From Kitasatospora aureofaciens (GTDB lineage: Bacteria; Actinomycetota; Actinomycetes; Streptomycetales; Streptomycetaceae), in NCBI RefSeq assembly GCF_001188955.3, contig NZ_JPRF03000057.1, forward strand, positions 1 through 37,473: a DNA stretch of 37,473 nt, given 5' to 3'. Below the pieces are notes generated by a model that had not been told where the DNA came from, searched no databases, and saw only the letters and a program-made list of their open reading frames with translations. The translations under genes and the position numbers were made by a program. Below, in pieces: positions 7,079 to 14,729 of this stretch (within the stretch, counting starts at the first letter, position 1; each line of letters starts with the position of its first letter).

Positions 7079-8024
7079 CCTCGACCGCGCCGGTCTGCGA
7101 GTTGCGGCGGAACAGCAGGTTGTCCTGGCCGGACAGCTCGACGGCCTTGGCGACCGTGCCGTCCGGGGTGGTGACCCGGGTGCCGGCGGTGACGTACAGG
7201 CCGGCCTCGACCACGCAGTCGTTGCCCAGCGAGATGCCGATGCCCGCGTTGGCGCCGAGCAGGCAGCGCTCGCCGACCGAGACGACCTGCTTGCCGCCGC
7301 CGGACAGGGTGCCCATGATCGAGGCGCCGCCGCCGATGTCGCTGTGGTCGCCGACCACGACGCCCGCGCTGATCCGGCCCTCGACCATCGAGGTGCCGAG
7401 GGTGCCGGCGTTGAAGTTGACGAAGCCCTCGTGCATCACGGTGGTGCCGGCCGCCAGGTGGGCGCCGAGCCGGACGCGGTCGGCGTGGGCGATGCGCACG
7501 CCGCTCGGGGCGACGTAGTCGGTCATCCGCGGGAACTTGTCGATCCCGTAGACGGCCAGCTGGCCGCCCTGGGCGCGGACGGCGAGGCGGGCCTGCTCGA
7601 CCTTGTCCACCGGGACGGGGCCGATGCTGGTCCACGCGACGTTGGCGAGCAGGCCGAAGATGCCGTCCAGGTTCTGGCCGTGCGGCTGGACCAGGCGGTG
7701 GCTGAGCAGGTGCAGGCGCAGGTACAGGTCGTGGGTGTCCAGCGGCTTCTCGTCCAGCGAGGAGATGGTGGTGCGCACGGCGACCACCTCGACGCCACGG
7801 CGGGCGTCGGCGCGCAGGGCGTCGGCGGCACCGGCGCCGAGGTCGGCCTCGGCCTGCTCGGCGGTCAGGCGCACGGTGCCGGCCGGGCCGGGCTCGGCGG
7901 CCAGGGCGGGGGCGGGGTACCAGGTGTCGAGGACGGTGCCGTCGGCGGCGATGGTGGCCAGACCGGTGGCCACGGCGCCGGTCGCCGGGGAGGTGGATTC
8001 GAGCGAGGTGGATTCAGCAGTCAC
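7020..8024 (-). CDS. dapD: Tetrahydrodipicolinate N-succinyltransferase DapD
   Basis: Transfers succinyl from succinyl-CoA to tetrahydrodipicolinate in the succinylase branch of diaminopimelate/lysine synthesis (cytosol, trimer). The 334-aa product shows the actinobacterial DapD layout: an N-terminal alpha/beta domain with SSLDEKPLDTHDLYLRLHLL, then a left-handed hexapeptide beta-helix from about residue 180 (MHEGFVNFNAGTLGTSMVEG, SDIGGGASIMGTLSGGGKQV, ERCLLGANAGIGISLG). The C-terminus GGLNADLHAHN is typical. GTG 8024 gives a family-like length; GTG 8033 is an in-frame alternative, and neither has a clear Shine-Dalgarno, so translation may be leaderless. The gene is divergent from hen1 across 141 bp and convergent with the DUF6087-like gene. 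Confidence 0.92.
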   Translation of the reverse strand: MTAESTSLESTSPATGAVATGLATIAADGTVLDTWYPAPALAAEPGPAGTVRLTAEQAEADLGAGAADALRADARRGVEVVAVRTTISSLDEKPLDTHDLYLRLHLLSHRLVQPHGQNLDGIFGLLANVAWTSIGPVPVDKVEQARLAVRAQGGQLAVYGIDKFPRMTDYVAPSGVRIAHADRVRLGAHLAAGTTVMHEGFVNFNAGTLGTSMVEGRISAGVVVGDHSDIGGGASIMGTLSGGGKQVVSVGERCLLGANAGIGISLGNDCVVEAGLYVTAGTRVTTPDGTVAKAVELSGQDNLLFRRNSQTGAVEVIARSGSWGGLNADLHAHN

Positions 8025-8165
8025 ACCGTGCACGTTAACCAATGCGGGGCCCCGCTGCCGAACACGCCCATCGTCCGGACGCGCCGGTCGGACCCGCAGG
8101 CCGGCGGCGTGCCGGGCCGGAAAACCCGGTGCTGGCGCGCCGTCCGCTGGGCAATACTCGGCCGG

Positions 8166-9779
8166 GTGTTCATGTCGATCTCCACCACCGGCAGCGCCGA
8201 GAGCCCGGCGACGGATCTCGGGTTCCTGCTGCACAAGCATCCCGGCAAGGTCCAGCGCTTCACGACGTCGCACGGCGAGGCCCACGTCTTCTACCCCGAG
8301 GCGGGGGACGAGGTCTGCACGGCGGCGCTGCTGCTGGACATCGACCCGATCGCCCTGGTCCGCAAGGGCCGGGGCAACGGCAGGGGCCGGGGCGGCTCGC
8401 CCGACTTCGCCCTCTCCCAGTACGTCAACGACCGCCCGTACGCCGCGTCCTCGCTGCTCGCGGTGGCGCTGCGGACGGTGTTCCGCTCCGCGATGAAGGG
8501 TGACTGCCAGCGGCGCCCGGAGCTGCCGGGGCAGGTCCGCCCGCTGCGGATCGAGCTGCCCGCGGTGCCCGCGAACGGTGCGGGCGAGGGCGGCGGCCCG
8601 GCGATGGTGGCCCGGTTGTTCGAGCCGCTGGGCTGGCGGGTCGAGGCGACGGCGATACCGCTGGACGAGGACTTCCCGGAGTGGGGCGAGTCCCGTTACC
8701 TGCGGGTCGTGCTGGCCTCGGAGGCGGTCCGGCTCGCCGACGCGCTCCAGCAGCTGTACGTGCTGCTGCCGGTGCTGGACGGCGCCAAGCACTACTGGGT
8801 CGCCCCGGACGAGGTGGACAAGCTGCTCGCCGCCGGTGAGGGCTGGCTGGCCGCCCACCCCGAGCGCGCCCTGATCGCCCGGCGCTATCTGTCCCGGCGC
8901 TGGTCGCTGACCCGGGCCGCCATGGAGCGCCTGGAGCTGGCCCGACTGGCCGAGGCGGACGACCGCGAGGTCGAGGAGATCGACAACGCGGTCGACGACC
9001 GGCCGGACGACGAGAACTCCGGCTACGAGACCACCGAGACCGACAGGACCCCCGGGACCACCGGGACCACCGAGGCCACGGACGCCCACGCACCCCGGCA
9101 GCCCTCCCTCGCCGAGCAGCGCCGCACCGCGATCCTCGCCGCCCTGCGCGACAGCGGCGCGGCCCGGGTCGCCGACCTCGGCTGCGGCCAGGGCGAGCTG
9201 ATCGGCGAGCTGTTGAAGGACGCCCGGTTCACCGAGATCCTCGGCGTGGACGTGTCCGCCCGGGCGCTGCAGGCGGCGAACCGCAAGCTGCGCCTGGCGC
9301 GCCTGCCCGAGCGACAGGCCGCGCGGGTGACGCTGGCGCAGGGCGCGCTGACGTACACCGACGCCCGGTTGAAGGGCTACGACGCGGCGGTGTTGTGCGA
9401 GGTGATCGAGCACCTGGACCTGCCGCGGCTGCCCGCCCTGGAGTACGCGGTGTTCGGCGCGGCCCGTCCGAGGGCCGTCGTCGCCACCACGCCCAACGTC
9501 GAGTACAACGTCCGCTGGGAGAGCCTCCCGGCGGGCCGTGCCCGACACGCCGACCACCGCTTCGAGTGGTCCCGCGCCGAGTTCGAGGCCTGGGCCGGGA
9601 AGGTCGCGGCGGCGTACGGGTACGCGGTGGAGCTGCGCCCGGTCGGCCCCGAGGACCCGGAGGTCGGTCCGCCGACCCAGCTGGCCCTGTTCCGCACCGA
9701 CACCGGCACGCCAGTGACCGACACCCGCACACCCGTATCCGACACCACCGCGACACCCGAAGGAGGCGAGACCCGATGA
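8166..9779 (+). CDS. hen1: Hen1 RNA 3'-terminal ribose 2'-O-methyltransferase
   Basis: Methylates the 2'-OH at the 3' end of cleaved RNA during repair, protecting the sealed junction from recutting. The 537-aa product has the bacterial Hen1 N-terminal domain (MFMSISTTG, LGFLLHKHPGKVQ, HVFYPEA), needed with Pnkp for ligation. An acidic, Thr-rich linker (about residues 275-310) follows, then a SAM domain with VADLGCGQGELIGELL. Metal ligands E412, E415, H416 and H464 keep the spacing of the characterised clostridial enzyme. GTG 8166 restores the family start MF-(M)-S-ISTTG. AATACT at 8153-8158 would place transcription start on this GTG, so the mRNA may be leaderless. The stop overlaps the pnkp start as ATGA. 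Confidence 0.95.
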   Translation: MFMSISTTGSAESPATDLGFLLHKHPGKVQRFTTSHGEAHVFYPEAGDEVCTAALLLDIDPIALVRKGRGNGRGRGGSPDFALSQYVNDRPYAASSLLAVALRTVFRSAMKGDCQRRPELPGQVRPLRIELPAVPANGAGEGGGPAMVARLFEPLGWRVEATAIPLDEDFPEWGESRYLRVVLASEAVRLADALQQLYVLLPVLDGAKHYWVAPDEVDKLLAAGEGWLAAHPERALIARRYLSRRWSLTRAAMERLELARLAEADDREVEEIDNAVDDRPDDENSGYETTETDRTPGTTGTTEATDAHAPRQPSLAEQRRTAILAALRDSGAARVADLGCGQGELIGELLKDARFTEILGVDVSARALQAANRKLRLARLPERQAARVTLAQGALTYTDARLKGYDAAVLCEVIEHLDLPRLPALEYAVFGAARPRAVVATTPNVEYNVRWESLPAGRARHADHRFEWSRAEFEAWAGKVAAAYGYAVELRPVGPEDPEVGPPTQLALFRTDTGTPVTDTRTPVSDTTATPEGGETR

Positions 9780-12469
9780 CCGACGACGCGACCGAGAACA
9801 GCGCCACCGACAACAGCGCCACCGAGAACAGCCCCACCGAGAACAGCCCCACCGAGAACGACGCGCCCGAGAGCCCCACCGCCCCTCGCCGCCTCCCCGT
9901 CACCGACGTCTCCCTCGTCGTCCTGATCGGCACCAGCGGCGCGGGCAAGTCCACCTTCGCCCGCCGCCACTTCCTGCCCACCCAGGTGATCTCCTCCGAC
10001 TTCTGCCGCGGCCTGGTCGCCGACGACGAGAACGACCAGTCCGCCTCCGCCGAGGCCTTCGACGTCCTGCACTACGTCGTCGGCAAGCGCCTCGCCGCCG
10101 GTCGCCTGACCGTCGTGGACGCCACCAACGTCCAGCCCGAGGCCCGCCGCCAGCTGGTGGCGCTCGCTCGCGAGCACGACGTGCTGCCGATCGCGATCGT
10201 GCTGGACGTCCCGCCCGGCGTGTGCGCCGAGCGCAACCGTTCCCGCCCGGACCGCCAGCTGCCCGCCCACGTGGTCCCGCGTCAGCACCGCGAACTGCGC
10301 AGGTCGCTCAGGGGCCTGGAGCGCGAGGGCTTCCGCAAGGTGCACGTCCTGCGCGGCGAGGCCGAGGTCGCGGCCGCCGAGATCGAGCTGGAGCGGCGCT
10401 ACAACGACCTGCGCCACCTCACCGGCCCGTTCGACGTCGTCGGCGACGTCCACGGCTGCCGGTCCGAGCTGGAGACCTTGCTGGTCCGCCTCGGCTACAC
10501 CCTCACCCGGGACGCCGAGGGCCGTCCGGTGGACGCCGTGCACCCGGCGGGCCGCACCGCCGTGTTCGTCGGGGACCTGGTCGACCGCGGCCCGGACACC
10601 CCGGGCGTGCTGCGCCTGGTGATGGGCATGGTGGCGGCCGGCCACGCGCTCTGCGTGCCCGGCAACCACGAGAACAAGCTGGGTCGCGCGATGGACGGCA
10701 AGAAGGTCACCGTCGCGTACGGCCTCCAGGAGTCGCTGGACCAGCTGGCCGGGGAGTCCGAGGAGTTCAGGGCCGAGGTGCGCGCCTTCATGCGCGGCCT
10801 GGTGAGCCACTACCTGCTGGACGGCGGCGCCCTGGTGGTCTGCCACGCCGGTCTGCCGGAGAGGTTCCACGGCCGCGCCTCCGGCCGGGTGCGCTCGCAC
10901 GCGCTGTACGGGGAGACCACCGGCGAGACCGACGAGTACGGCCTGCCGGTGCGCTACCCGTGGGCGGAGGAGTACCGGGGCCGCGCGCTGGTGGTCTACG
11001 GCCACACCCCGGTGCCGAGCGCGAGCTTCCTCAACAACACCATCTGCCTGGACACCGGCTGCGTCTTCGGCGGCAGCCTGACCGCGCTGCGCTACCCGGA
11101 GCGCGAGCTGGTGAGTGTCGAGGCCGAGCAGGAGTGGTACGCCCCGGTGCGCCCGCTGCACACCGACGCCCCGGGTGCCCGCGAGGGCCGTCCGCTGGAC
11201 CTCGCCGACGTGGCCGGGCGCCGGATCGTGGAGACCGGCCTGCACGGGCGGGTGGCCGTCCGGGAGGAGAACGCGACGGCCGCGCTGGAGGTGATGAGCC
11301 GCTTCGCGCTGGACCCGCGGCTGCTCGCCTACCTGCCGCCGACCATGGCGCCGAGCCCGACCTCCCGCCGCGAGGGCTATCTGGAGCACCCGGAGGAGGC
11401 CTTCGCCGCCTACCGCGAGGACGGTGTCCGGCACCTGGTCTGCGAGGAGAAGCACATGGGCTCGCGCGCGGTGCTGCTGGTCGCCCGGGACGGCGCCGCG
11501 CTGGAGCGGCGCTTCGGGGTGGCCGGTCCGGGCGCGATCTGGACCCGGACCGGCCGGGCCTTCCTCGACGACGAGGAGCTGACCGCCGCCGTGCTGGGCC
11601 GGGTCCGGTCGGCGGCCGAAAGGGCCGGGCTGTTCGAGGAGTTGGGCACCGACTGGCTGCTGCTGGACGCCGAGCTGATGCCCTGGTCGCTGAAGGCGGT
11701 GGAGCTGTTGCGCCGCCAGTACGCCGCGGTCGGTGCGGCGGCCGGCGCCGCGCTGCCCGCGGTGCTGTCGGCGCTGGAGCAGGCAGCCGCACGCGGCCTG
11801 GAGCTGGGGGAGCTGACCTCCCGCCAGCGCCGCCGCGCCGCCGACGCCCGGGCCTTCACCGAGGCGTACCGGCGCTACTGCTGGCCGACCGAGGGTCTAT
11901 CGGGCATCCGGCTCGCGCCGTTCCAGCTGCTGGCGGCCGAGGGGGTGAACCTCGCGGCGCGTCCGCACGACGAGCACCTGGCCCGGATCGACCGCCTGGT
12001 GGAGGCCGACGAAGCGCTCGCGGCGGAAGGCGGTGACGCGGAGCAGCCCGTGCTGCACCGCACCGGCCGGGTAGTGGTGGACACCGGGGACGAGGCCTCG
12101 GTGTCCGCGGCCACCGCCTGGTGGGAGGAGCTGACGGCGGCGGGTGGCGAGGGCATGGTGGTCAAGCCACTGGCCTCGGTGGTGCGGACGGCGCGCGGCG
12201 AGGGCCGGCCGGGCGGTCTGGTGCAGCCGGGGGTGAAGGTGCGCGGCCGGGAGTACCTGCGGATCGTCTACGGCCCGGACTACACCGAGCACCTGGACCG
12301 GCTGCGGATGCGCTCGCTGGGCCACAAGCGGTCGCTGGCGCTGCGCGAGTACGCGCTGGGCCTGGAGGCCCTGGACCGGCTGGCGGCGGGGGAGCCGCTG
12401 TGGCGGGTGCACGAGCCGGTGTTCGCGGTGCTCGCGCTGGAGTCCGAGCCGGTGGACCCCCGCCTCTAG
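9776..12469 (+). CDS. pnkp: Polynucleotide kinase-phosphatase/ligase Pnkp
   Basis: Trifunctional RNA end-healing and sealing enzyme, partner of Hen1. The 897-aa product starts with a five-fold pentapeptide repeat (TENSA/TENSP, residues 6-30). Then comes a 5'-kinase with Walker A GTSGAGKST (52-60). The calcineurin-type 2',3'-phosphatase shows GDVHG (~222), GDLVDRG (~266), GNHE (~296), CHAG and GHTPVPSA. The C-terminal adenylyltransferase/ligase has EEKHMGSRAV, with the nucleotidyl lysine near residue 558, and GGEGMVVKPL. All three catalytic modules look intact. ATG 9776 lies in ATGA with the hen1 stop and has AGGAGG 9 nt upstream, indicating translational coupling. Followed by an 8-bp repeat array and a terminator. 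Confidence 0.95.
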   Translation: MTDDATENSATDNSATENSPTENSPTENDAPESPTAPRRLPVTDVSLVVLIGTSGAGKSTFARRHFLPTQVISSDFCRGLVADDENDQSASAEAFDVLHYVVGKRLAAGRLTVVDATNVQPEARRQLVALAREHDVLPIAIVLDVPPGVCAERNRSRPDRQLPAHVVPRQHRELRRSLRGLEREGFRKVHVLRGEAEVAAAEIELERRYNDLRHLTGPFDVVGDVHGCRSELETLLVRLGYTLTRDAEGRPVDAVHPAGRTAVFVGDLVDRGPDTPGVLRLVMGMVAAGHALCVPGNHENKLGRAMDGKKVTVAYGLQESLDQLAGESEEFRAEVRAFMRGLVSHYLLDGGALVVCHAGLPERFHGRASGRVRSHALYGETTGETDEYGLPVRYPWAEEYRGRALVVYGHTPVPSASFLNNTICLDTGCVFGGSLTALRYPERELVSVEAEQEWYAPVRPLHTDAPGAREGRPLDLADVAGRRIVETGLHGRVAVREENATAALEVMSRFALDPRLLAYLPPTMAPSPTSRREGYLEHPEEAFAAYREDGVRHLVCEEKHMGSRAVLLVARDGAALERRFGVAGPGAIWTRTGRAFLDDEELTAAVLGRVRSAAERAGLFEELGTDWLLLDAELMPWSLKAVELLRRQYAAVGAAAGAALPAVLSALEQAAARGLELGELTSRQRRRAADARAFTEAYRRYCWPTEGLSGIRLAPFQLLAAEGVNLAARPHDEHLARIDRLVEADEALAAEGGDAEQPVLHRTGRVVVDTGDEASVSAATAWWEELTAAGGEGMVVKPLASVVRTARGEGRPGGLVQPGVKVRGREYLRIVYGPDYTEHLDRLRMRSLGHKRSLALREYALGLEALDRLAAGEPLWRVHEPVFAVLALESEPVDPRL
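9791..9865 (+). repeat. 15-bp tandem repeat, 5 copies, in pnkp
   Basis: Five consecutive 15-nt units based on ACCGAGAACAGCGCC encode TENSA, TDNSA, TENSP, TENSP, TENDA at the start of Pnkp. Copy-number change would lengthen or shorten a disordered tail without shifting frame. Confidence 0.85.
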
Positions 12470-12472
12470 GGG

Positions 12473-12528
12473 CCGGATGACCGGGTGACGGGATGACCGG
12501 GTGGCCAGGTGACCGGGTGGCCGGATGA
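12473..12528. repeat. 8-bp tandem repeat array, 7 copies
   Basis: Seven contiguous degenerate copies of CCGGRTGA start 3 bp after the pnkp stop. Because the period is not a multiple of three and each copy carries TGA or TGG, stops occur in all forward frames. It ends just before the terminator hairpin at 12536. Confidence 0.8.
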
Positions 12529-12535
12529 CTGAGGA

Positions 12536-12561
12536 GGGGGAGCCCCGACCGGGGCTCCCCC
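12536..12561 (+). terminator. Probable pnkp terminator hairpin
   Basis: Perfect 11-bp stem GGGGGAGCCCC / GGGGCTCCCCC with loop GACC, followed by CTCCCTC rather than a clear T-run. It separates the hen1-pnkp operon from the argF promoter. Confidence 0.65.
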
Positions 12562-12577
12562 TCCCTCGGCCCCACCC

Positions 12578-12591
12578 TGTATAGAAATTCG
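12578..12591. promoter_or_regulatory. ARG box (ArgR operator) upstream of argF
   Basis: TGTATAGAAATTCG matches the ArgR core TGAATWWWWATTCA at 11 of 14 positions, in an otherwise very GC-rich region 57 bp before argF. A -10-like TATACA follows at 12600-12605, so the box would cover the -35 region, as expected for repression by arginine-bound ArgR. A second, weaker AT-rich half (12597-12610) could be the usual paired box. Confidence 0.68.
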
Positions 12592-12647
12592 AACCGTCGT
12601 ATACACTTGCCACCTTCACCGTAGTCCCGTCACCCCAGGAGCCCGGT

Positions 12648-13649
12648 ATGGCCTTCAACCTCCGGAACAGGCACTTCCTCAAGGAGACCGACTTCACGCC
12701 CCAGGAGTTCCGCTTCCTGGTGGACCTCGCGGCCGGGCTCAAGGCGGCCAAGTATGCGGGCACCGAGCAGCCCCGGCTGCGTGGGAAGAACATCGCGCTG
12801 ATCTTCGAGAAGACCTCCACCCGCACCCGCTGCGCCTTCGAGGTCGCCGCACACGACCAGGGCGCCACCACCACCTACCTGGAACCGTCCGGCTCGCAGA
12901 TGGGCCACAAGGAGTCGGTCAAGGACACCGCCCGGGTGCTCGGCCGGATGTTCGACGGCATCGAGTACCGCGGCCACGGCCAGGAGATCGTCGAGGAGCT
13001 GGCGCAGCACGCCGGCGTCCCGGTCTGGAACGGCCTGACCGATGAGTGGCACCCCACCCAGATGCTGGCCGACGTGCTCACCGTCACCGAGCACACCACC
13101 AAGCCGCTCACCGACGTGGCCCTCGCCTACCTCGGCGACGCCCGCTCCAACATGGGCAACTCACTGCTGGTCACCGGCGCCCTGCTCGGCATGGACGTCC
13201 GGATCGTCGCCCCGCGGGCCCTCTGGCCTGCCGAGGAGGTGCGGAAGGCGGCGCAGGCGCTGGCCGAGCAGACCGGTGCGATGATCACCCTGACCGAGGA
13301 CGTCGCGGAGGGCGTGGCCGGCGTCGACTTCCTCTACACCGACGTCTGGGTCTCGATGGGCGAGCCCAAGGAGGTCTGGGCCGAGCGGATCGAACTGCTC
13401 AAGCCGTACCAGGTGTCCATGGACACCGTCCGGGCCACCGGCAACCCGAACGTGAAGTTCCTGCACTGCCTGCCCGCGTTCCACGACCTCGGCACCGTGA
13501 TCGGGCGGCAGATGTACGAGGCGACCGGCATGACCGAGCTGGAGTGCACCGACGAGCTGTTCGAGTCGGCGCACTCCATCGTCTTCGACCAGGCCGAGAA
13601 CCGCCTGCACACCATCAAGGCGGTCCTGGTCGCCACCCTGGGCTCGTGA
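12648..13649 (+). CDS. argF: Ornithine carbamoyltransferase
   Basis: Condenses ornithine and carbamoyl phosphate to citrulline in arginine synthesis. The 333-aa product has the full set of family motifs: carbamoyl-phosphate loop EKTSTRTR (54-61), MGHKES, HPTQ, and ornithine-binding HCLPAFHD near residue 277. ATG 12648 is supported by AGGAG 6 nt upstream and the standard start MAFNLRNRHFLKE. It sits alone, away from any other arg gene in the window, behind an ARG box. A catabolic ArcB cannot be excluded by sequence, but no arcA or arcC is nearby. A short CCCCG/CGGGG hairpin follows at 13653-13664. Confidence 0.95.
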   Translation: MAFNLRNRHFLKETDFTPQEFRFLVDLAAGLKAAKYAGTEQPRLRGKNIALIFEKTSTRTRCAFEVAAHDQGATTTYLEPSGSQMGHKESVKDTARVLGRMFDGIEYRGHGQEIVEELAQHAGVPVWNGLTDEWHPTQMLADVLTVTEHTTKPLTDVALAYLGDARSNMGNSLLVTGALLGMDVRIVAPRALWPAEEVRKAAQALAEQTGAMITLTEDVAEGVAGVDFLYTDVWVSMGEPKEVWAERIELLKPYQVSMDTVRATGNPNVKFLHCLPAFHDLGTVIGRQMYEATGMTELECTDELFESAHSIVFDQAENRLHTIKAVLVATLGS

Positions 13650-13667
13650 GGACCCCGTGCGGGGAGG

Positions 13668-14201
13668 TCAGCGGGCCAGCCTGATGCAGGCGACCCGGTC
13701 GCCCGCCGCGTGCGGGCCGGCCGGGGTGCCCGCGTGCAGCACCAGCGAGCGCGCCTCGCCGGGCCGCGGCTGCCAGTCCACCGCGGCCCTCGCGGTGCCC
13801 CCGCCCCGCCCGCCGGTGCGCAGCACCAGCCGCAGTTCGTTGCGGTCGTTGGCGTACGCCGGGTCGGTGGACGGCTGCACCGGGTCGACCACGTCCTGGT
13901 AGTGCGGTCCGGAGGCGGCCGGGTCCGCCCCGCAGTCGCCGGTGTGCAGGTGCACCGGGAACTCGTGGTCGGGGGCGAGCCCGGACACGGTCAGGGTGAG
14001 CACCGTGCGCCCGGGCACCGAGCGGTCGGTGACGACCCGCGCGTGCGAGCCGTACGGCACCAGGTCCTGGGCGTAGCTGATCGCGGTCGGCCGGACGAAG
14101 GCGGTCGCCGGGTCGAAGGCCGTCTCCGTCACGGAGACCGGCGACGCGGCGGGGGCGAGCAGGGCCAGCGGCAGCAGGGCGGCGGCGAACGGAGCGGGCA
14201 T
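13668..14201 (-). CDS. Secreted SodC-like (superoxide dismutase family) protein
   Basis: 177-aa protein with an N-terminal signal peptide (hydrophobic residues 2-20), so probably exported. The mature part resembles the Cu/Zn superoxide dismutase fold. HLH (H84, H86), GPH (H100) and LVLH (H156) line up with the four copper ligands, and C90/C172 could form the conserved disulfide. The zinc-loop histidines and aspartate between residues 100 and 156 are absent (PVQPSTDPAYANDRNELRL), so it is at best a copper-only enzyme or a non-enzymatic relative. ATG 14201 has GGAAGG 9 nt upstream. Convergent with argF. Confidence 0.72.
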   Translation of the reverse strand: MPAPFAAALLPLALLAPAASPVSVTETAFDPATAFVRPTAISYAQDLVPYGSHARVVTDRSVPGRTVLTLTVSGLAPDHEFPVHLHTGDCGADPAASGPHYQDVVDPVQPSTDPAYANDRNELRLVLRTGGRGGGTARAAVDWQPRPGEARSLVLHAGTPAGPHAAGDRVACIRLAR

Positions 14202-14270
14202 CGGGTCGGGCCTTCCACGGGCAGGGCGACGGTCACCCTGCTAACGGGCACCGGGGCCCCGGGGACACTC

Positions 14271-14678
14271 TCAGCCCACCTCGCGCGCGATTCCCCGGAT
14301 CTCGCAGCGGGGTCCGCTGGCCCGCATCAGCCGCAGGTCGGCGGTGACCAGCGGCGCGCCGTACCGTTCGGCGACGGCGACGTACGCGGCGTCGTCCGGG
14401 GTGAGATTGTCCTTGAGCTCCCAGATCCGGCCGAGCAGCGGCGCCACCTCGACCTTGCGGACGGTCACCGCGGCAAGTTCGCCGGTGAGTTCGGCGACCC
14501 GCTCGGCGGTCAGCTGCTTGGCGAGGTAGAGGCCGCGCAGGGACTGCATCACCTCGATCACGATGTGCTCGGGTGCCAACCAGTCGCCGTCGGCGGCGAG
14601 TTCGGCCCGGGCGCGGTCCCCGCGCGGGCCCTGGTCGGCGAGCGCCAGCACCAGCGCGGACGCGTCCACCACGATCAT
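14271..14678 (-). CDS. PIN-domain ribonuclease, VapC-like, without antitoxin
   Basis: 135-aa PIN domain, the fold of VapC toxins that cleave tRNA or rRNA. All four metal-binding acidic residues are present: D5 (VVDASALV), E42 (IVIEVMQS), D96 (TPDDAAYVA) and D114 (TADLRL). ATG 14678 is preceded by GAGGGGG 6 nt upstream. No antitoxin-sized gene is adjacent: upstream lies only a 51-bp gap and then the sigma-partner gene, and downstream the SodC-like gene. It may have a distant antitoxin or a housekeeping role. Confidence 0.82.
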   Translation of the reverse strand: MIVVDASALVLALADQGPRGDRARAELAADGDWLAPEHIVIEVMQSLRGLYLAKQLTAERVAELTGELAAVTVRKVEVAPLLGRIWELKDNLTPDDAAYVAVAERYGAPLVTADLRLMRASGPRCEIRGIAREVG

Positions 14679-14729
14679 CGTCGGCCCCCTCTGCCCTTCA
14701 CCACAGCGGTCACCGTACCGGGCCGGGCC

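Noticed and set aside
9377..11455. Long minus-strand open frame opposite hen1/pnkp
   Set aside because: Covers conserved catalytic motifs of Pnkp on the other strand, has biased low-complexity composition and no ribosome site.
12473..12528. Possible CRISPR array
   Set aside because: 8-bp contiguous repeats have no spacers; no CRISPR-length repeat or cas gene is in the window.
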